A DNA stretch of 64,000 nt, taken from NCBI RefSeq assembly GCF_963677155.1, contig NZ_OY781884.1, forward strand, positions 2,620,134 through 2,684,133. The letters run 5' to 3'. Positions 37,074-45,899 of this stretch are shown here, piece by piece; position 1 is the stretch's first letter, and every line of letters starts with the position of its first letter. Below the pieces are notes generated by a model that saw only the letters and a program-made list of their open reading frames with translations, was not told the DNA's origin and searched no databases. The DNA is from an uncultured Draconibacterium sp. (GTDB lineage Bacteria; Bacteroidota; Bacteroidia; Bacteroidales; Prolixibacteraceae). Both the position numbers and the translations under genes were made by a program.

Positions 37074-37567
37074 ATGTTTCGCGATAAGTAAGCGGAAAAT
37101 CCCAGCAAGGAATACGTGGTTTTGCGTAATTTTTCCTTTCGAAAGTTGGCGTTGTAAACTCGTTGAATAGTGTTTTCTTCCATATCCCGTACAATCGGAT
37201 CAAATGTCGCTTGGTTCAGAATCAGGTGATCTACATTTTCAAAATCGGCAGGCTGAGAGTCAAATAACGCTCCTTCGGCAATAATTTTCTTCTTCGCGGT
37301 TTTGCATTTTTCAATAAGTTTTATCGTTGAAGCTTGCTGTCTCAGATCAGCTTTAATAATCACATAATCGGCCCACTCCAAATCTTTAGTATTTAGCTTC
37401 TCTTGATTTAGATTACACAATTTCCTCTCCCAGGTAATTGGTAGCTGAATAGAAATCTCAATTAGCTCCAGTGGATCTTCGGTCGTGTGGTTAAAAAGCT
37501 TCTGAAAGAAGGCCTCAAATCCTTTCGGATTGTTCTCTTTTTCCGGATAAATCAGTAATATCTTCAT
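37055..37567 (-). CDS. Lone B12-binding-like N-terminal domain of a radical-SAM family protein
   Basis: 170 residues. MKILLIYPE opens a cobalamin-binding-type Rossmann domain; LPITWERKLCNLNQEKLNTK, DLEWADYVIIKADLRQQAST and KKIIAEGALFDSQPADFENV match the first domain of the DUF4070-type radical-SAM proteins. The radical-SAM CxxxCxxC motif is absent because the protein ends before it. It is either a truncated relic or a stand-alone version. There is no sign of a missing downstream half in the following bases, which run into the pullulanase gene. Confidence 0.6.
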   Translation of the reverse strand: MKILLIYPEKENNPKGFEAFFQKLFNHTTEDPLELIEISIQLPITWERKLCNLNQEKLNTKDLEWADYVIIKADLRQQASTIKLIEKCKTAKKKIIAEGALFDSQPADFENVDHLILNQATFDPIVRDMEENTIQRVYNANFRKEKLRKTTYSLLGFSAYLSRNIHPFSA

Positions 37568-37669
37568 GGCAATAAATTTTACATTGTTTACGATTTCTCA
37601 AATAAACGGCCATTTTGTTCGAAAAAAAAGCTTTTGGGATTGTTGACTTCTAATAGTGATAATTTGCAT

Positions 37670-37702
37670 GCATTTGGGATAAATGTCAATAATCCCAGAT
37701 GC
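37670..37702. other. Imperfect hairpin between two minus-strand genes
   Basis: GCATTTGGGAT (37670-37680) pairs with ATCCCAGATGC (37692-37702), one mismatch. It lies between the LytTR gene end and the upstream of the 37567 gene. Terminator or regulatory use is possible. Confidence 0.35.
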
Positions 37703-37758
37703 TCTTTTACTCTGTCATTCAGAGCTATTTATTGTGGGCTAGGTAACAGCTTTTTGGA

Positions 37759-38607
37759 TCAGGATGCTTTTAACGCTTCTTTTAAACGAAGCACATATTG
37801 TCTTGAAACATGGATTTCCTGCGTGTAATCGAACAGGTTTAGCACCAAACCATCGGAGCCGCGGGATACTTTTTTAATGTAGTTTTTGTTTACCATGCAC
37901 GAGCGGTGACAACGAATGATCTCCGGGTATTTTTGCAACAAATTCTCGGTGGTCTTCATCGTATTTCGAATTAGTTTTTTCTTGAGCTCGTTATTGTGTT
38001 TGTATATCACTTCAATGTAATTGTTGGCTGATTTTATAAGAATAAGCTGCTCGATAAGAAGCGTAAAATATTCCGTTTTGTTTTCCGATTCAAATTCAAT
38101 TTCTCTCGGAGTTTCTTTCGATTCTTTTTTGCCTGCTTTTTCGGTATTGTCATCCAGCTTCTGCACTTTCTTTTTCAGCAAATAAAACTGATTGGTAACC
38201 ACCACCACAACGGCGGCCGTTATTGAGATGATAACTATGTTGATTACAATTGAAAAGGTTATTGGAATGCGTCCAACATAACGTGCAAAAAATGTAAAGG
38301 CTACCGAGTTGCAAGTCACAAAAAGCAGATCGATGATGATTTCTTTTAGTATTGTCCAGTGCTTTTCGGAAAAAGCTGTGATGAAAATGGAAGGAATAAT
38401 CACCCGAAAGACGGTGAGTAAAACCAGTGTGATAGCGCCAAACGTAGCAAGGATGATGAGGCGGTTATTAAAATCGGGGTTTTGAATTTCGAAGGGTTGA
38501 AAGAACAATAGAAACAAAAAAATACCCAGGCTCACGGATGATATGGAGCGCGTATTTACCTTAAGGTTGTCGTTAAACGGATACTTTTTGTTTAGTGAGT
38601 CCAGCAT
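37759..38607 (-). CDS. Membrane-anchored LytTR-family regulator
   Basis: 282 residues. About four membrane helices (residues ~25-145) are followed by a LytTR DNA-binding domain (ILIKSANNYIEVIYKHNNEL, TMKTTENLLQKYPEIIRCHR, SCMVNKNYIKKVSRG). There is no receiver domain, so it is a membrane-bound DNA-binding protein, not a response regulator. What it senses is unknown. The gene follows alanine dehydrogenase, with 16 bases between. Confidence 0.82.
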   Translation of the reverse strand: MLDSLNKKYPFNDNLKVNTRSISSVSLGIFLFLLFFQPFEIQNPDFNNRLIILATFGAITLVLLTVFRVIIPSIFITAFSEKHWTILKEIIIDLLFVTCNSVAFTFFARYVGRIPITFSIVINIVIISITAAVVVVVTNQFYLLKKKVQKLDDNTEKAGKKESKETPREIEFESENKTEYFTLLIEQLILIKSANNYIEVIYKHNNELKKKLIRNTMKTTENLLQKYPEIIRCHRSCMVNKNYIKKVSRGSDGLVLNLFDYTQEIHVSRQYVLRLKEALKAS

Positions 38608-38623
38608 TGCAACTTATTCATGA

Positions 38624-39835
38624 TTAAAAAACTGCCAGCAACAGATCGATGTCTTTTGACGGGATGTTGAACATGCGGCCCACATCGTGATTGGTGAGAA
38701 TTCCGTGATAGATGTATACACCTTTTCGGAATCCTTTCGATACTTTTATATAGTTTTCAACGCCGCCATTGTCGCCAATTGCAAGCAATATTGGTATTAA
38801 AATGTTGCTCAATGATATGGAAGCAGTTCGTGCTACCATGGCCGGAGTGTTGGGCACGCAATAGTGTACCACTCCGTGTTTGGTGTATGTTGGGTTGTTA
38901 AAATCGGTGCACTTCGAAGTTTCGAAACAGCCACCCTGACTTACGTTCAGATCGATAATTACCGATCCTTCCTTCATCTGTTTTACCAAACTTTCTGAAA
39001 CTTTAAATTTTGGAGGAGTATTAAACGAGGTTGCTCCAATAACGGCATCGGCAGAAATAAGGGCTTTGCGCAAAACTTTAGGGTAAAATACCGAAGTAAA
39101 AATACGTCGGCCAAGTTTTTCCTCCAGTTTGCTGAGTTCGTAAACCGAAGTATCAAAAACCTTAACAAAAATACCCAACCCCAGTGCGGCACGTGCTGCA
39201 TATTCGGCCGCTGTACTGGTGCCAATAATCACCAGCTCGGCAGGTGTAACGCCGGTAACTTCGCCAAACAAAACGCCTTTTCCGTTGCGCGAATTACTAA
39301 GGTATTCGCTGGCAATGGTAATGGAGGTAACTCCTGCAATCTGGCTCATTTGGTGAACGAAAGGAAGAAAGCCCTCTTCGTTTTCAAGGTATTCAAAGGC
39401 AATTGTGGTTACCTTTTTTTGCATCATTTTTTGAATCGATTCGTTGCAATGTGCCTGAATCTGCATATTTGAAATGATAACCTGGTTGCCCCGCAAAGCA
39501 TCTATTTCGTCGCAATTAAAAGGAGCAATACGCAAAATTATGTCGCACTGAAAAGTTTCTTCTTTGGTTGTAACGATAGTGGCGCCAGCTTTTTGATAAT
39601 CCTCATTGGTATAGCTTGCGGCTTTTCCGGCATCGCGTTCAATTAGAATCTCGTGGCCGTACGAAACCAGCAAATCAACGGCTTGCGGCGATAAAGGTAC
39701 CCGGTATTCAACTTTCGATAAATCGGAAGGAACGCCAATTTTCATTTTTTTGCCCTTCTTTTTAACCTCCAACATTTCTTCTTTGGGCAGAAGCATGTTC
39801 TTTGGTATCGATACCTTTTCTTTCGCTTTTTCCAT
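38624..39835 (-). CDS. ald: Alanine dehydrogenase (Ald/PNT family)
   Basis: 403 residues. N-terminal AlaDH/PNT domain (KIGVPSDLSKVEYRVPLSPQ, GHEILIERDAGKAASYTNED) with the NAD-binding half (LVIIGTSTAAEYAARAALGL, DAVIGATSFNTPP, KEGSVIIDLNVSQGGCFETS, HYCVPNTPAMVARTAS). It interconverts alanine and pyruvate with NAD. No PntB partner follows, which excludes transhydrogenase. Some Bacteroidota AlaDH genes lie by TsaE, as here. Confidence 0.9.
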   Translation of the reverse strand: MEKAKEKVSIPKNMLLPKEEMLEVKKKGKKMKIGVPSDLSKVEYRVPLSPQAVDLLVSYGHEILIERDAGKAASYTNEDYQKAGATIVTTKEETFQCDIILRIAPFNCDEIDALRGNQVIISNMQIQAHCNESIQKMMQKKVTTIAFEYLENEEGFLPFVHQMSQIAGVTSITIASEYLSNSRNGKGVLFGEVTGVTPAELVIIGTSTAAEYAARAALGLGIFVKVFDTSVYELSKLEEKLGRRIFTSVFYPKVLRKALISADAVIGATSFNTPPKFKVSESLVKQMKEGSVIIDLNVSQGGCFETSKCTDFNNPTYTKHGVVHYCVPNTPAMVARTASISLSNILIPILLAIGDNGGVENYIKVSKGFRKGVYIYHGILTNHDVGRMFNIPSKDIDLLLAVF

Positions 39836-39929
39836 GAAATTAGTCTGATGAATTCAACAGCACCAATTTACGAGCAAAAGGGGAGTTTTCAAAGAAAATT
39901 AACCGGGAAGTAAAAAGTGGTATTGGAAA

Positions 39930-40352
39930 CTAGATTTCCTGTGCGGTAATGAGACGTGTGTCGTCGTCCTGAACTTCTATTTTTACCTTCACCATTTTTT
40001 CGGGCAGAAGTGAGTCGATCATTTCCGGCCATTCAATCAGGCAGTAGCTTCCGCTGTAAATGTAGTCTTCGTAGCCCAGGTCATAAGCTTCTTCAATATC
40101 TTTTATCCGGTAAAAATCGAAATGGAAAATCGAATCAAGATTGGCAGTATTGTATTCGTTTATCAGGGCAAAAGTAGGGCTGGTAACGTTGTCGTCCGAT
40201 CCTAATGCTCGGCAAATCGACTGGATGAATGTTGTTTTGCCTGCACCCATTTTGCCGTAAAATGCAAAAACACGGTCGTTACTAAATGCTGTAATTAACT
40301 CCTTTGCAGCAATTTCAAGCTCGTCGAGCGAATTGATTTTTTTAGAATACAT
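39930..40352 (-). CDS. tsaE: tRNA t6A biosynthesis ATPase TsaE
   Basis: 140 residues from the ATG at 40352 (a TTG at 40373 extends it less convincingly). TsaE features: P-loop GKMGAGKTTFIQSICRALG, then SDDNVTSPTFALINEYNTAN, HFDFYRIKDIEEAYDLGYED and LIEWPEMIDSLLP. It powers the TsaB-TsaD complex for threonylcarbamoyladenosine on tRNA. Confidence 0.93.
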   Translation of the reverse strand: MYSKKINSLDELEIAAKELITAFSNDRVFAFYGKMGAGKTTFIQSICRALGSDDNVTSPTFALINEYNTANLDSIFHFDFYRIKDIEEAYDLGYEDYIYSGSYCLIEWPEMIDSLLPEKMVKVKIEVQDDDTRLITAQEI

Positions 40353-40453
40353 TTCTTCCAACAATTTTTGCAATTATACAAAAAGCACCACATATTTTGC
40401 ACCTTGTGAGATAAAATGCGATAAAAATCAGCGAAATGCATGGGTATAAGGAG

Positions 40454-40483
40454 GTTGTTTTTCATTAAAATGTTTTAATTTTG
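40454..40483 (+). promoter_or_regulatory. Candidate promoter of gcvH
   Basis: GTTG at 40454-40457 and a perfect -7 TAATTTTG at 40476-40483 are separated by 18 bases, close to the Bacteroidota consensus. Transcription would begin about 95 bases before gcvH, leaving a leader. Confidence 0.5.
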
Positions 40484-40584
40484 GCAAATATCTTGAAGTG
40501 AGATGCACTCGGAGGATCTGTAATGTGATAGATTTAAGGGGTGGTTTTCAATAGGTTCGATTTAAATAATTTAAAACTAAAAAT

Positions 40585-40965
40585 ATGAGTATTCCAGCTG
40601 ATTTGAAATATACGCAAGACCACGAATGGGTACGCGTTGAGGGAGATGTAGCTGTTGTAGGTGTTACCGATTTTGCTCAGGGAGAACTGGGTGACGTTGT
40701 GTTTGTTGAAATTGAAACTGAAGGAGAAACTCTGGATAAAGGTGAAACTTTTGGTACAGTTGAGGCAGTAAAAACCGTATCTGACCTGTTTATGCCGGTT
40801 GGAGGTGAAGTTACCAAGTTTAACGAAGATTTGGCCGACGATCCTGAATTGGTAAACAAAGATCCATACGGAAAAGGTTGGATGATTAAAGTGAATATTG
40901 CCGATGCATCGGAGTTAGACGACCTGATGGACGCTGACGCTTACAAAGCAATGATTGAAGCTTAA
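40585..40965 (+). CDS. gcvH: Glycine cleavage system H protein
   Basis: 126 residues. The lipoyl domain has [20 protein letters not shown] and the lipoate lysine Lys63 in [12 protein letters not shown], with [20 protein letters not shown] after it. It carries the aminomethyl group between the P, T and L proteins. It stands alone, as often in Bacteroidota. Confidence 0.96.
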   Translation: MSIPADLKYTQDHEWVRVEGDVAVVGVTDFAQGELGDVVFVEIETEGETLDKGETFGTVEAVKTVSDLFMPVGGEVTKFNEDLADDPELVNKDPYGKGWMIKVNIADASELDDLMDADAYKAMIEA

Positions 40966-40986
40966 GAGATTTACGGTATAAAATTC

Positions 40987-41018
40987 ATGCCTCATCGTTT
41001 TTCGGTGGGGCATTTTTT
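40987..41018 (+). terminator. Terminator after gcvH
   Basis: ATGCCTCATCG (40987-40997) pairs with CGGTGGGGCAT (41003-41013), including two G-U pairs, followed by a T-run. Confidence 0.85.
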
Positions 41019-41189
41019 GTGCCTGAAATTGAGATATTGATGTTTAATAGAAGGCGGCTTGTGTATATACTGAGGCGCCTTGCCGCCGTTTTGGGGGCAG
41101 TTACCCTGATTTTGAGGTAGGTGGTTAATTTTAATTTTTACTTTAACAAAGTATTTGTTTAGTTTGAAGAGAAACTAAAATAAAAATCA

Positions 41190-41723
41190 ATGAACACAAT
41201 TTTACTTGGATTTATCGGTCCGCAGGAAATAATAATTCTTTTGATTCTAATCCCGGGTCTGGTAATTGTCTTGCCGGTGGTATTGTTGATTAGGTATCTG
41301 ATAAGAAAAAGTAAAGCACCTAAAAATCCAATACAACCGAATGCTCAAGAGAGTAATCAGCAAGAGACTCTTATTTCGGAAGAAAAAATTAAAGAGTATT
41401 ATCCCGTAAAAGAGGGGAATAAAATTACGCTTATACGTTTTGACGAAATAGTTGATCTTTCGGCAGGGAATAACTTTGTTTTTCTAACAGATGTAATCGG
41501 GAAAGAATATGTTGTTGATAGTACCCTTGCCGATTTGGAGGAAAAGTTCCCGGCTGAGTTTATTCGTATTCACAAATCAACAGTGGTGAATAAAAATATG
41601 ATTCACGAGGTTAAGAAGTTGGAGAATGGCCGGTTTGATTTGGTTATGAAATGCGAGAAGGAAAGAATTGTTTCCTGCAGTAAAAGTTATAACGAAAAGA
41701 TTAAGGATTTGATTGACTTCTAA
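41190..41723 (+). CDS. Single-helix membrane LytTR DNA-binding protein
   Basis: 177 residues. One membrane helix (about residues 14-38), a Gln/Asn-rich linker, then a LytTR domain (NKITLIRFDEIVDLSAGNNF, VFLTDVIGKEYVVDSTLADL, FIRIHKSTVVNKNMIHEVKK). There is no receiver or kinase domain. It is a second membrane-attached LytTR regulator in the same region, unlike the four-helix one at 37759. Followed by a terminator. Confidence 0.8.
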   Translation: MNTILLGFIGPQEIIILLILIPGLVIVLPVVLLIRYLIRKSKAPKNPIQPNAQESNQQETLISEEKIKEYYPVKEGNKITLIRFDEIVDLSAGNNFVFLTDVIGKEYVVDSTLADLEEKFPAEFIRIHKSTVVNKNMIHEVKKLENGRFDLVMKCEKERIVSCSKSYNEKIKDLIDF

Positions 41724-41732
41724 AAATAGAAA

Positions 41733-41760
41733 AGCCGGAATCAAAAAGATTCCGGCTCTT
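41733..41760 (+). terminator. Terminator between convergent genes
   Basis: AGCCGGAATC (41733-41742), AAAAA loop, GATTCCGGCT (41748-41757), with an A-run before and a T-rich stretch after it; it could serve both flanking genes. Confidence 0.88.
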
Positions 41761-41780
41761 TATATTGTCAAACGAATTAA

Positions 41781-44333
41781 TTATCCGCATTTTGAGCATC
41801 CGCAAGAGAGGCAGGTTAAGCAGCCTTCCTGATATACTACATCATCTGATCCACATTCGCCGCATTTTGCATCGTCGGCAATAGTTCCGTCCGGAATATA
41901 CTTCTTCAGGGCGCGTGCAACTCCTGCTTTCCACGAGTTAATGGTTTCGTTATCCAGTTGCAGACTGGTTACCAGCTCCACAATTTTATGAATTGGCATT
42001 CCATGGCGCAAGGTTCCTGAAATTAACTTGGCGTAGTTCCAGTATACCGGATTAAATTTGTGCGATAATCCTTCAATAGTAGTTTTGTAGCCACGTTTGT
42101 TCGCATATTGGAAATCGTAACGCGAATCTTCGCCTTCCCAGCTTTTAATGATATAGCCTTTTGTTATCGAGCGAGGCAGCAGGATTCCGTCTTCATCGTC
42201 GTGCAAACCGGTAAAAATCTCGTAAGGTTTACCATCCATTAAACCGATAAAAGCAATCCACTTTTCCTTGTTGTTTTGGAAACGTACAACATCGGCTTCC
42301 AGTTTTTCAGGACGTTTCAGCGGAAATGCGCTGTCTTCGGTTTTTTTCTTGTTATCGTCGTTTGAAATAAGTACACCCGAGCGTGATCCATCGCGATAAA
42401 CGGTAACACCTTTACAGCCGCTTTTCCATGCTTCGAAATACAAGTCGCCAACCAGTTCTTCTTTTACATCGGCAGGTAGGTTAATCGTTACCGAAATCGA
42501 GTGGTCAACCCATTTTTGAATTTTGCCCTGCATACGCACTTTGCTCAGCCAGTCAACATCGTTTGATGTAGCCTTGTAATAAGGTGACTCTTTTACCATT
42601 TTATCCAGGTCTTCCTGCGAATATTCTACAGAGGTGTCGTAACCATTCGCTTTCATCCAGGTTTTAAAGTGGTGATGAAAAACCGTGTATTCTTCCCAGC
42701 TATCGCCAACCTCATCTATAAAATCAACACGAACATTTTTGTCATTTGGATTTACTTTACGGCGGCGTTTGTATACCGGAAGGAAAACCGGTTCAATACC
42801 TGATGTTGTTTGTGTCATCAGGCTTGTTGTTCCGGTTGGAGCAATGGTTAACAGCGCAATATTTCTACGGCCGTTTTTTTCCATTTTTTCGTAAAGACCA
42901 GCATCTGCATCTTTAATACGGTTGATAAGCGGGTTGTTCTTTTCGCGCTCGGCATCGTAAATGGTAAATGCTCCACGGTCTTTTGCCAGATATACCGACG
43001 AACGGTAAGCCTCTACAGCAATTGTTTTATGAATTTCTTCCGAGAAATCAGTTGCATTATCGCTGCCATAGCGTAATCCTAATGCAGCCAGCATGTCGCC
43101 TTCGGCAGTAATGCCAATACCGGTACGGCGGCCTTCTTTTGCTTTTCTGCGGATACTTTCCCAAAGATTTCTTTCGGTGAATTTAATATCTTCTGCTTCA
43201 GGGTCTTCCTCAACCTTTTCTAAAATGGCATCAATTTTTTCCAGCTCAAGATCGATAATATCGTCCATAATACGTTGTGCATAATGGATGTGTTCTTTAA
43301 ATAGTTCGAAGTTGAACTTTGCATCTTTTGAGAATGGATTTTCTACGTACGAATACAGATTGATGGCTAACAGGCGGCAGCTATCGTAAGGGCACAATGG
43401 AATTTCTCCACAAGGGTTGGTAGAAACCGTGCGGTAACCAAGATCGGCATAACAATCAGGTACCGATTCTTTAATAATTGTATCCCAGAAAAGAATTCCG
43501 GGCTCGGCTGATTTCCATGCATTCTTTACAATTTTCTTCCAGATTTTTCCGGCATCGGTATCTTTGGTGTATTGTGCTTTTCCGTTGATTGGATATTGCT
43601 GCGTATAAGGTGTTCCTGATTCAACAGCCTGCATAAAATCATCCTGAATTTTTACCGATACGTTGGCTCCGGTTACTTTGCCTTGTTCCATTTTGGCATC
43701 GATAAAACTTTCCGAGTCAGGGTGTTTAATCGATACTGAAAGCATAAGTGCACCGCGACGTCCATCTTGCGCTACTTCGCGTGTTGAATTAGAATAGCGC
43801 TCCATAAACGGAACAATACCTGTTGATGTTAATGCCGAGTTCTTTACCGGAGAACCTTTTGGGCGGATATGAGAAAGGTCGTGCCCCACACCTCCGCGGC
43901 GTTTCATCAATTGAACCTGTTCCTGGTCAATTTTCATAATTCCACCATATGAATCCGAGTCACCATCGTTACCTACTACAAAACAGTTGGATAGTGATGC
44001 AATTTGATAGTCGTTTCCAATACCAGTCATTGGTCCTCCCTGTGGAACAATGTATTTGAAATCTTTAAGGACGCTGTAGATCTCTTCTTCGGTTAATGGA
44101 TTAGCATACCGTTCTTCAATGCGCGCGATTTCTTTTGCAAGTCGTTTGTGCATGTCGTCCGGTGTTAGCTCAAAAATATTTCCGTACGAATCTTTAAGAG
44201 CGTACTTGTTCACCCAAACTCTTGCTGCCAAATCGTCTCCTCTGAAGTACTCGAGCGAGGCATTTACTGCTTCTTCCTGAGAGTAAATTTTTTTGCCCGC
44301 CGGGGCTTTTACAGATACTTCGTTTACTGCCAT
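41781..44333 (-). CDS. nrdJ: Adenosylcobalamin-dependent (class II) ribonucleoside-diphosphate reductase
   Basis: 850 residues. Class II reductase features: KRRGGVGHDLSHIRPKGSPV, NPCGEIPLCPYDSCRLLAIN (the active-site Cys in the NPCGE loop), IAPTGTTSLMTQTTSGIEPV, then VTINLPADVKEELV and a C-terminal Cys-rich tail (CGECGSDDVVYQEGCLTCLS). No intein or N-terminal ATP-cone is visible. It makes deoxyribonucleotides in the cytoplasm with B12. A NrdR-box-like palindrome lies in its upstream region (44394-44409). Confidence 0.93.
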   Translation of the reverse strand: MAVNEVSVKAPAGKKIYSQEEAVNASLEYFRGDDLAARVWVNKYALKDSYGNIFELTPDDMHKRLAKEIARIEERYANPLTEEEIYSVLKDFKYIVPQGGPMTGIGNDYQIASLSNCFVVGNDGDSDSYGGIMKIDQEQVQLMKRRGGVGHDLSHIRPKGSPVKNSALTSTGIVPFMERYSNSTREVAQDGRRGALMLSVSIKHPDSESFIDAKMEQGKVTGANVSVKIQDDFMQAVESGTPYTQQYPINGKAQYTKDTDAGKIWKKIVKNAWKSAEPGILFWDTIIKESVPDCYADLGYRTVSTNPCGEIPLCPYDSCRLLAINLYSYVENPFSKDAKFNFELFKEHIHYAQRIMDDIIDLELEKIDAILEKVEEDPEAEDIKFTERNLWESIRRKAKEGRRTGIGITAEGDMLAALGLRYGSDNATDFSEEIHKTIAVEAYRSSVYLAKDRGAFTIYDAEREKNNPLINRIKDADAGLYEKMEKNGRRNIALLTIAPTGTTSLMTQTTSGIEPVFLPVYKRRRKVNPNDKNVRVDFIDEVGDSWEEYTVFHHHFKTWMKANGYDTSVEYSQEDLDKMVKESPYYKATSNDVDWLSKVRMQGKIQKWVDHSISVTINLPADVKEELVGDLYFEAWKSGCKGVTVYRDGSRSGVLISNDDNKKKTEDSAFPLKRPEKLEADVVRFQNNKEKWIAFIGLMDGKPYEIFTGLHDDEDGILLPRSITKGYIIKSWEGEDSRYDFQYANKRGYKTTIEGLSHKFNPVYWNYAKLISGTLRHGMPIHKIVELVTSLQLDNETINSWKAGVARALKKYIPDGTIADDAKCGECGSDDVVYQEGCLTCLSCGCSKCG

Positions 44334-44649
44334 TTCTTTTCTGTAAGTGTATTAAAAATTATAAGAATGTATATTCGATTTTCTTTGATGTCAATCACAA
44401 CAAATTGTGTAATGCAAGATAGGACAGAAAACAAATATTTGGAATTTTTTTGAGAGTTAATTAAGTAAAAGTTATCAACTTTAATTTGTTATGTCCCAGT
44501 GCGTCAATAGATTGCGTATTTGATAGTTAAAAAAAGTTTACCGAAATGGAAAATTAATATTAGCTGATGAGGATTTTTGTTAACGAAATGTTACTTGGTA
44601 AAATTCAATTTTTCGAAGAATAATTTGCTAACAAAAAGCGTGCAAAATT
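44334..44649. other. 316-base intergenic region upstream of nrdJ
   Basis: It separates the minus-strand nrdJ start from the end of waaA. It holds the NrdR-box-like palindrome; nothing else stands out, and no terminator for waaA is obvious. Confidence 0.6.
44394..44409 (-). promoter_or_regulatory. NrdR-box-like palindrome upstream of nrdJ
   Basis: On the gene strand ACACAATTTGTTGTGA matches the NrdR box (ACACwATATATwGTGT) at 13 of 16 positions and is an imperfect palindrome. It is ~60 bases before the start codon. A second box at the usual spacing is not seen. Confidence 0.4.
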
Positions 44650-45888
44650 TTACTTTTTGTTAAAAACTTTATTCATGATAAGCTTTGTCGACCCCACGTT
44701 TTTTTCTACATAATTTTTGCAAATTTCGGAGGCGTTTTGCAGGCTTGTTTTATCGTTGATGAGTCTGTTGAGCGTAGCTTTCAGCTCGGTAAAGTTGTTG
44801 ATAGGGAAAGCTCCTTTTTCGTTTACCAGATCAACTGCTTCTTTAAATTTTAAGTAATTCGGTCCGAACAAAACAGGTAGTTTAAAAGTTGCCGCTTCCA
44901 GAATGTTATGAATACCAACGCCAAAGCCACCACCTATGTATGCTATGTTTCCGTATTGGTATAGCGAAGATAAAATACCGATTGAATCAATTATTAACAC
45001 ATCGTAGCTGTCGATGTTCGAAATATCGGCTTTGCTGAAACAAATGGCTGGTTTTTTCAACAATTCCTGAATTCTGTTGATATTTGCAGGTGTAACTTCG
45101 TGTGGTGCGATTATGAACTTCACATCGCTGCTGTTGTTAATAAACGCTGCAAGCAGCTCTTCATCGGGCTTCCAGGTGCTTCCGGCAATCAGGGTTACGT
45201 TATTTCCCCTGAACTTTTCCACAATTTCGAACTTTTTTGCCCCGCGGGCAATTTCTGCAACCCGATCGAAACGAGTATCGCCAGAGACAGTATAGTTGTT
45301 GATGTCGGTTTGCTTAAGGAGTTGTGCAGAAGTTTCGTTCTGAATAAATATATGCTCAAAACTGTGTAGCATTTTTCTGTACCATTTTCCCCAGGGCGTT
45401 GATTTAAAAAACTGCTGGTTTTCTCTGAAAATGGCCGAGATAATATAAAGCGGAATTTGCTGACGTTTGAGTTCTGTAATGTAGTTGTACCAGAATTCGT
45501 ATTTCACAAAGAACACTTTTTGTGGGCTAACCAGTCGGATAAACTCCTGTGCATTATTTTTGGTGTCCATGGGTAAATACGCCACGATATCGGCACCTTT
45601 ATAATTTTCCCTAATCTCGTACCCCGATGGCGAAAAGAAAGTGAGTACAATCTTGTATTTTGGAAATTGTTTTCTTATTTCCTCTAAAACCGGCCTGCCT
45701 TGTTCAAATTCGCCCAGCGATGCACAATGAACCCAAATGTATGAGGCATTTTTCTCGATAGCTGAACCGAGCTTTTTCTTCCAGTTTTTGCGCCCGGCAA
45801 CAAACAGTTTTGCTTTCTCGTTGAACAAGGCTGCAACACGGATGAGAAATCCGTAAAACAAAATTCCAAGGTTGTAAAGTAAACTCAT
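44650..45888 (-). CDS. waaA: 3-deoxy-D-manno-octulosonic acid transferase (WaaA/KdtA)
   Basis: 412 residues. N-terminal membrane anchor (SLLYNLGILFYGFLIRVAAL), then WVHCASLGEFEQGRPVLEEI, FFVKYEFWYNYITEL, LIAGSTWKPDEELL, FIIAPHEVTP and GGFGVGIHNILEAA. It adds Kdo to lipid A. It follows the lycopene cyclase-domain gene by 11 bases, so the two share a transcript. Confidence 0.92.
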   Translation of the reverse strand: MSLLYNLGILFYGFLIRVAALFNEKAKLFVAGRKNWKKKLGSAIEKNASYIWVHCASLGEFEQGRPVLEEIRKQFPKYKIVLTFFSPSGYEIRENYKGADIVAYLPMDTKNNAQEFIRLVSPQKVFFVKYEFWYNYITELKRQQIPLYIISAIFRENQQFFKSTPWGKWYRKMLHSFEHIFIQNETSAQLLKQTDINNYTVSGDTRFDRVAEIARGAKKFEIVEKFRGNNVTLIAGSTWKPDEELLAAFINNSSDVKFIIAPHEVTPANINRIQELLKKPAICFSKADISNIDSYDVLIIDSIGILSSLYQYGNIAYIGGGFGVGIHNILEAATFKLPVLFGPNYLKFKEAVDLVNEKGAFPINNFTELKATLNRLINDKTSLQNASEICKNYVEKNVGSTKLIMNKVFNKK

Positions 45889-45899
45889 CGTTTTCTGAA

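Noticed and set aside
41781-44333. Intein in the ribonucleotide reductase
   Set aside because: The conserved blocks run without an inserted domain and the total length is normal for this class II type.
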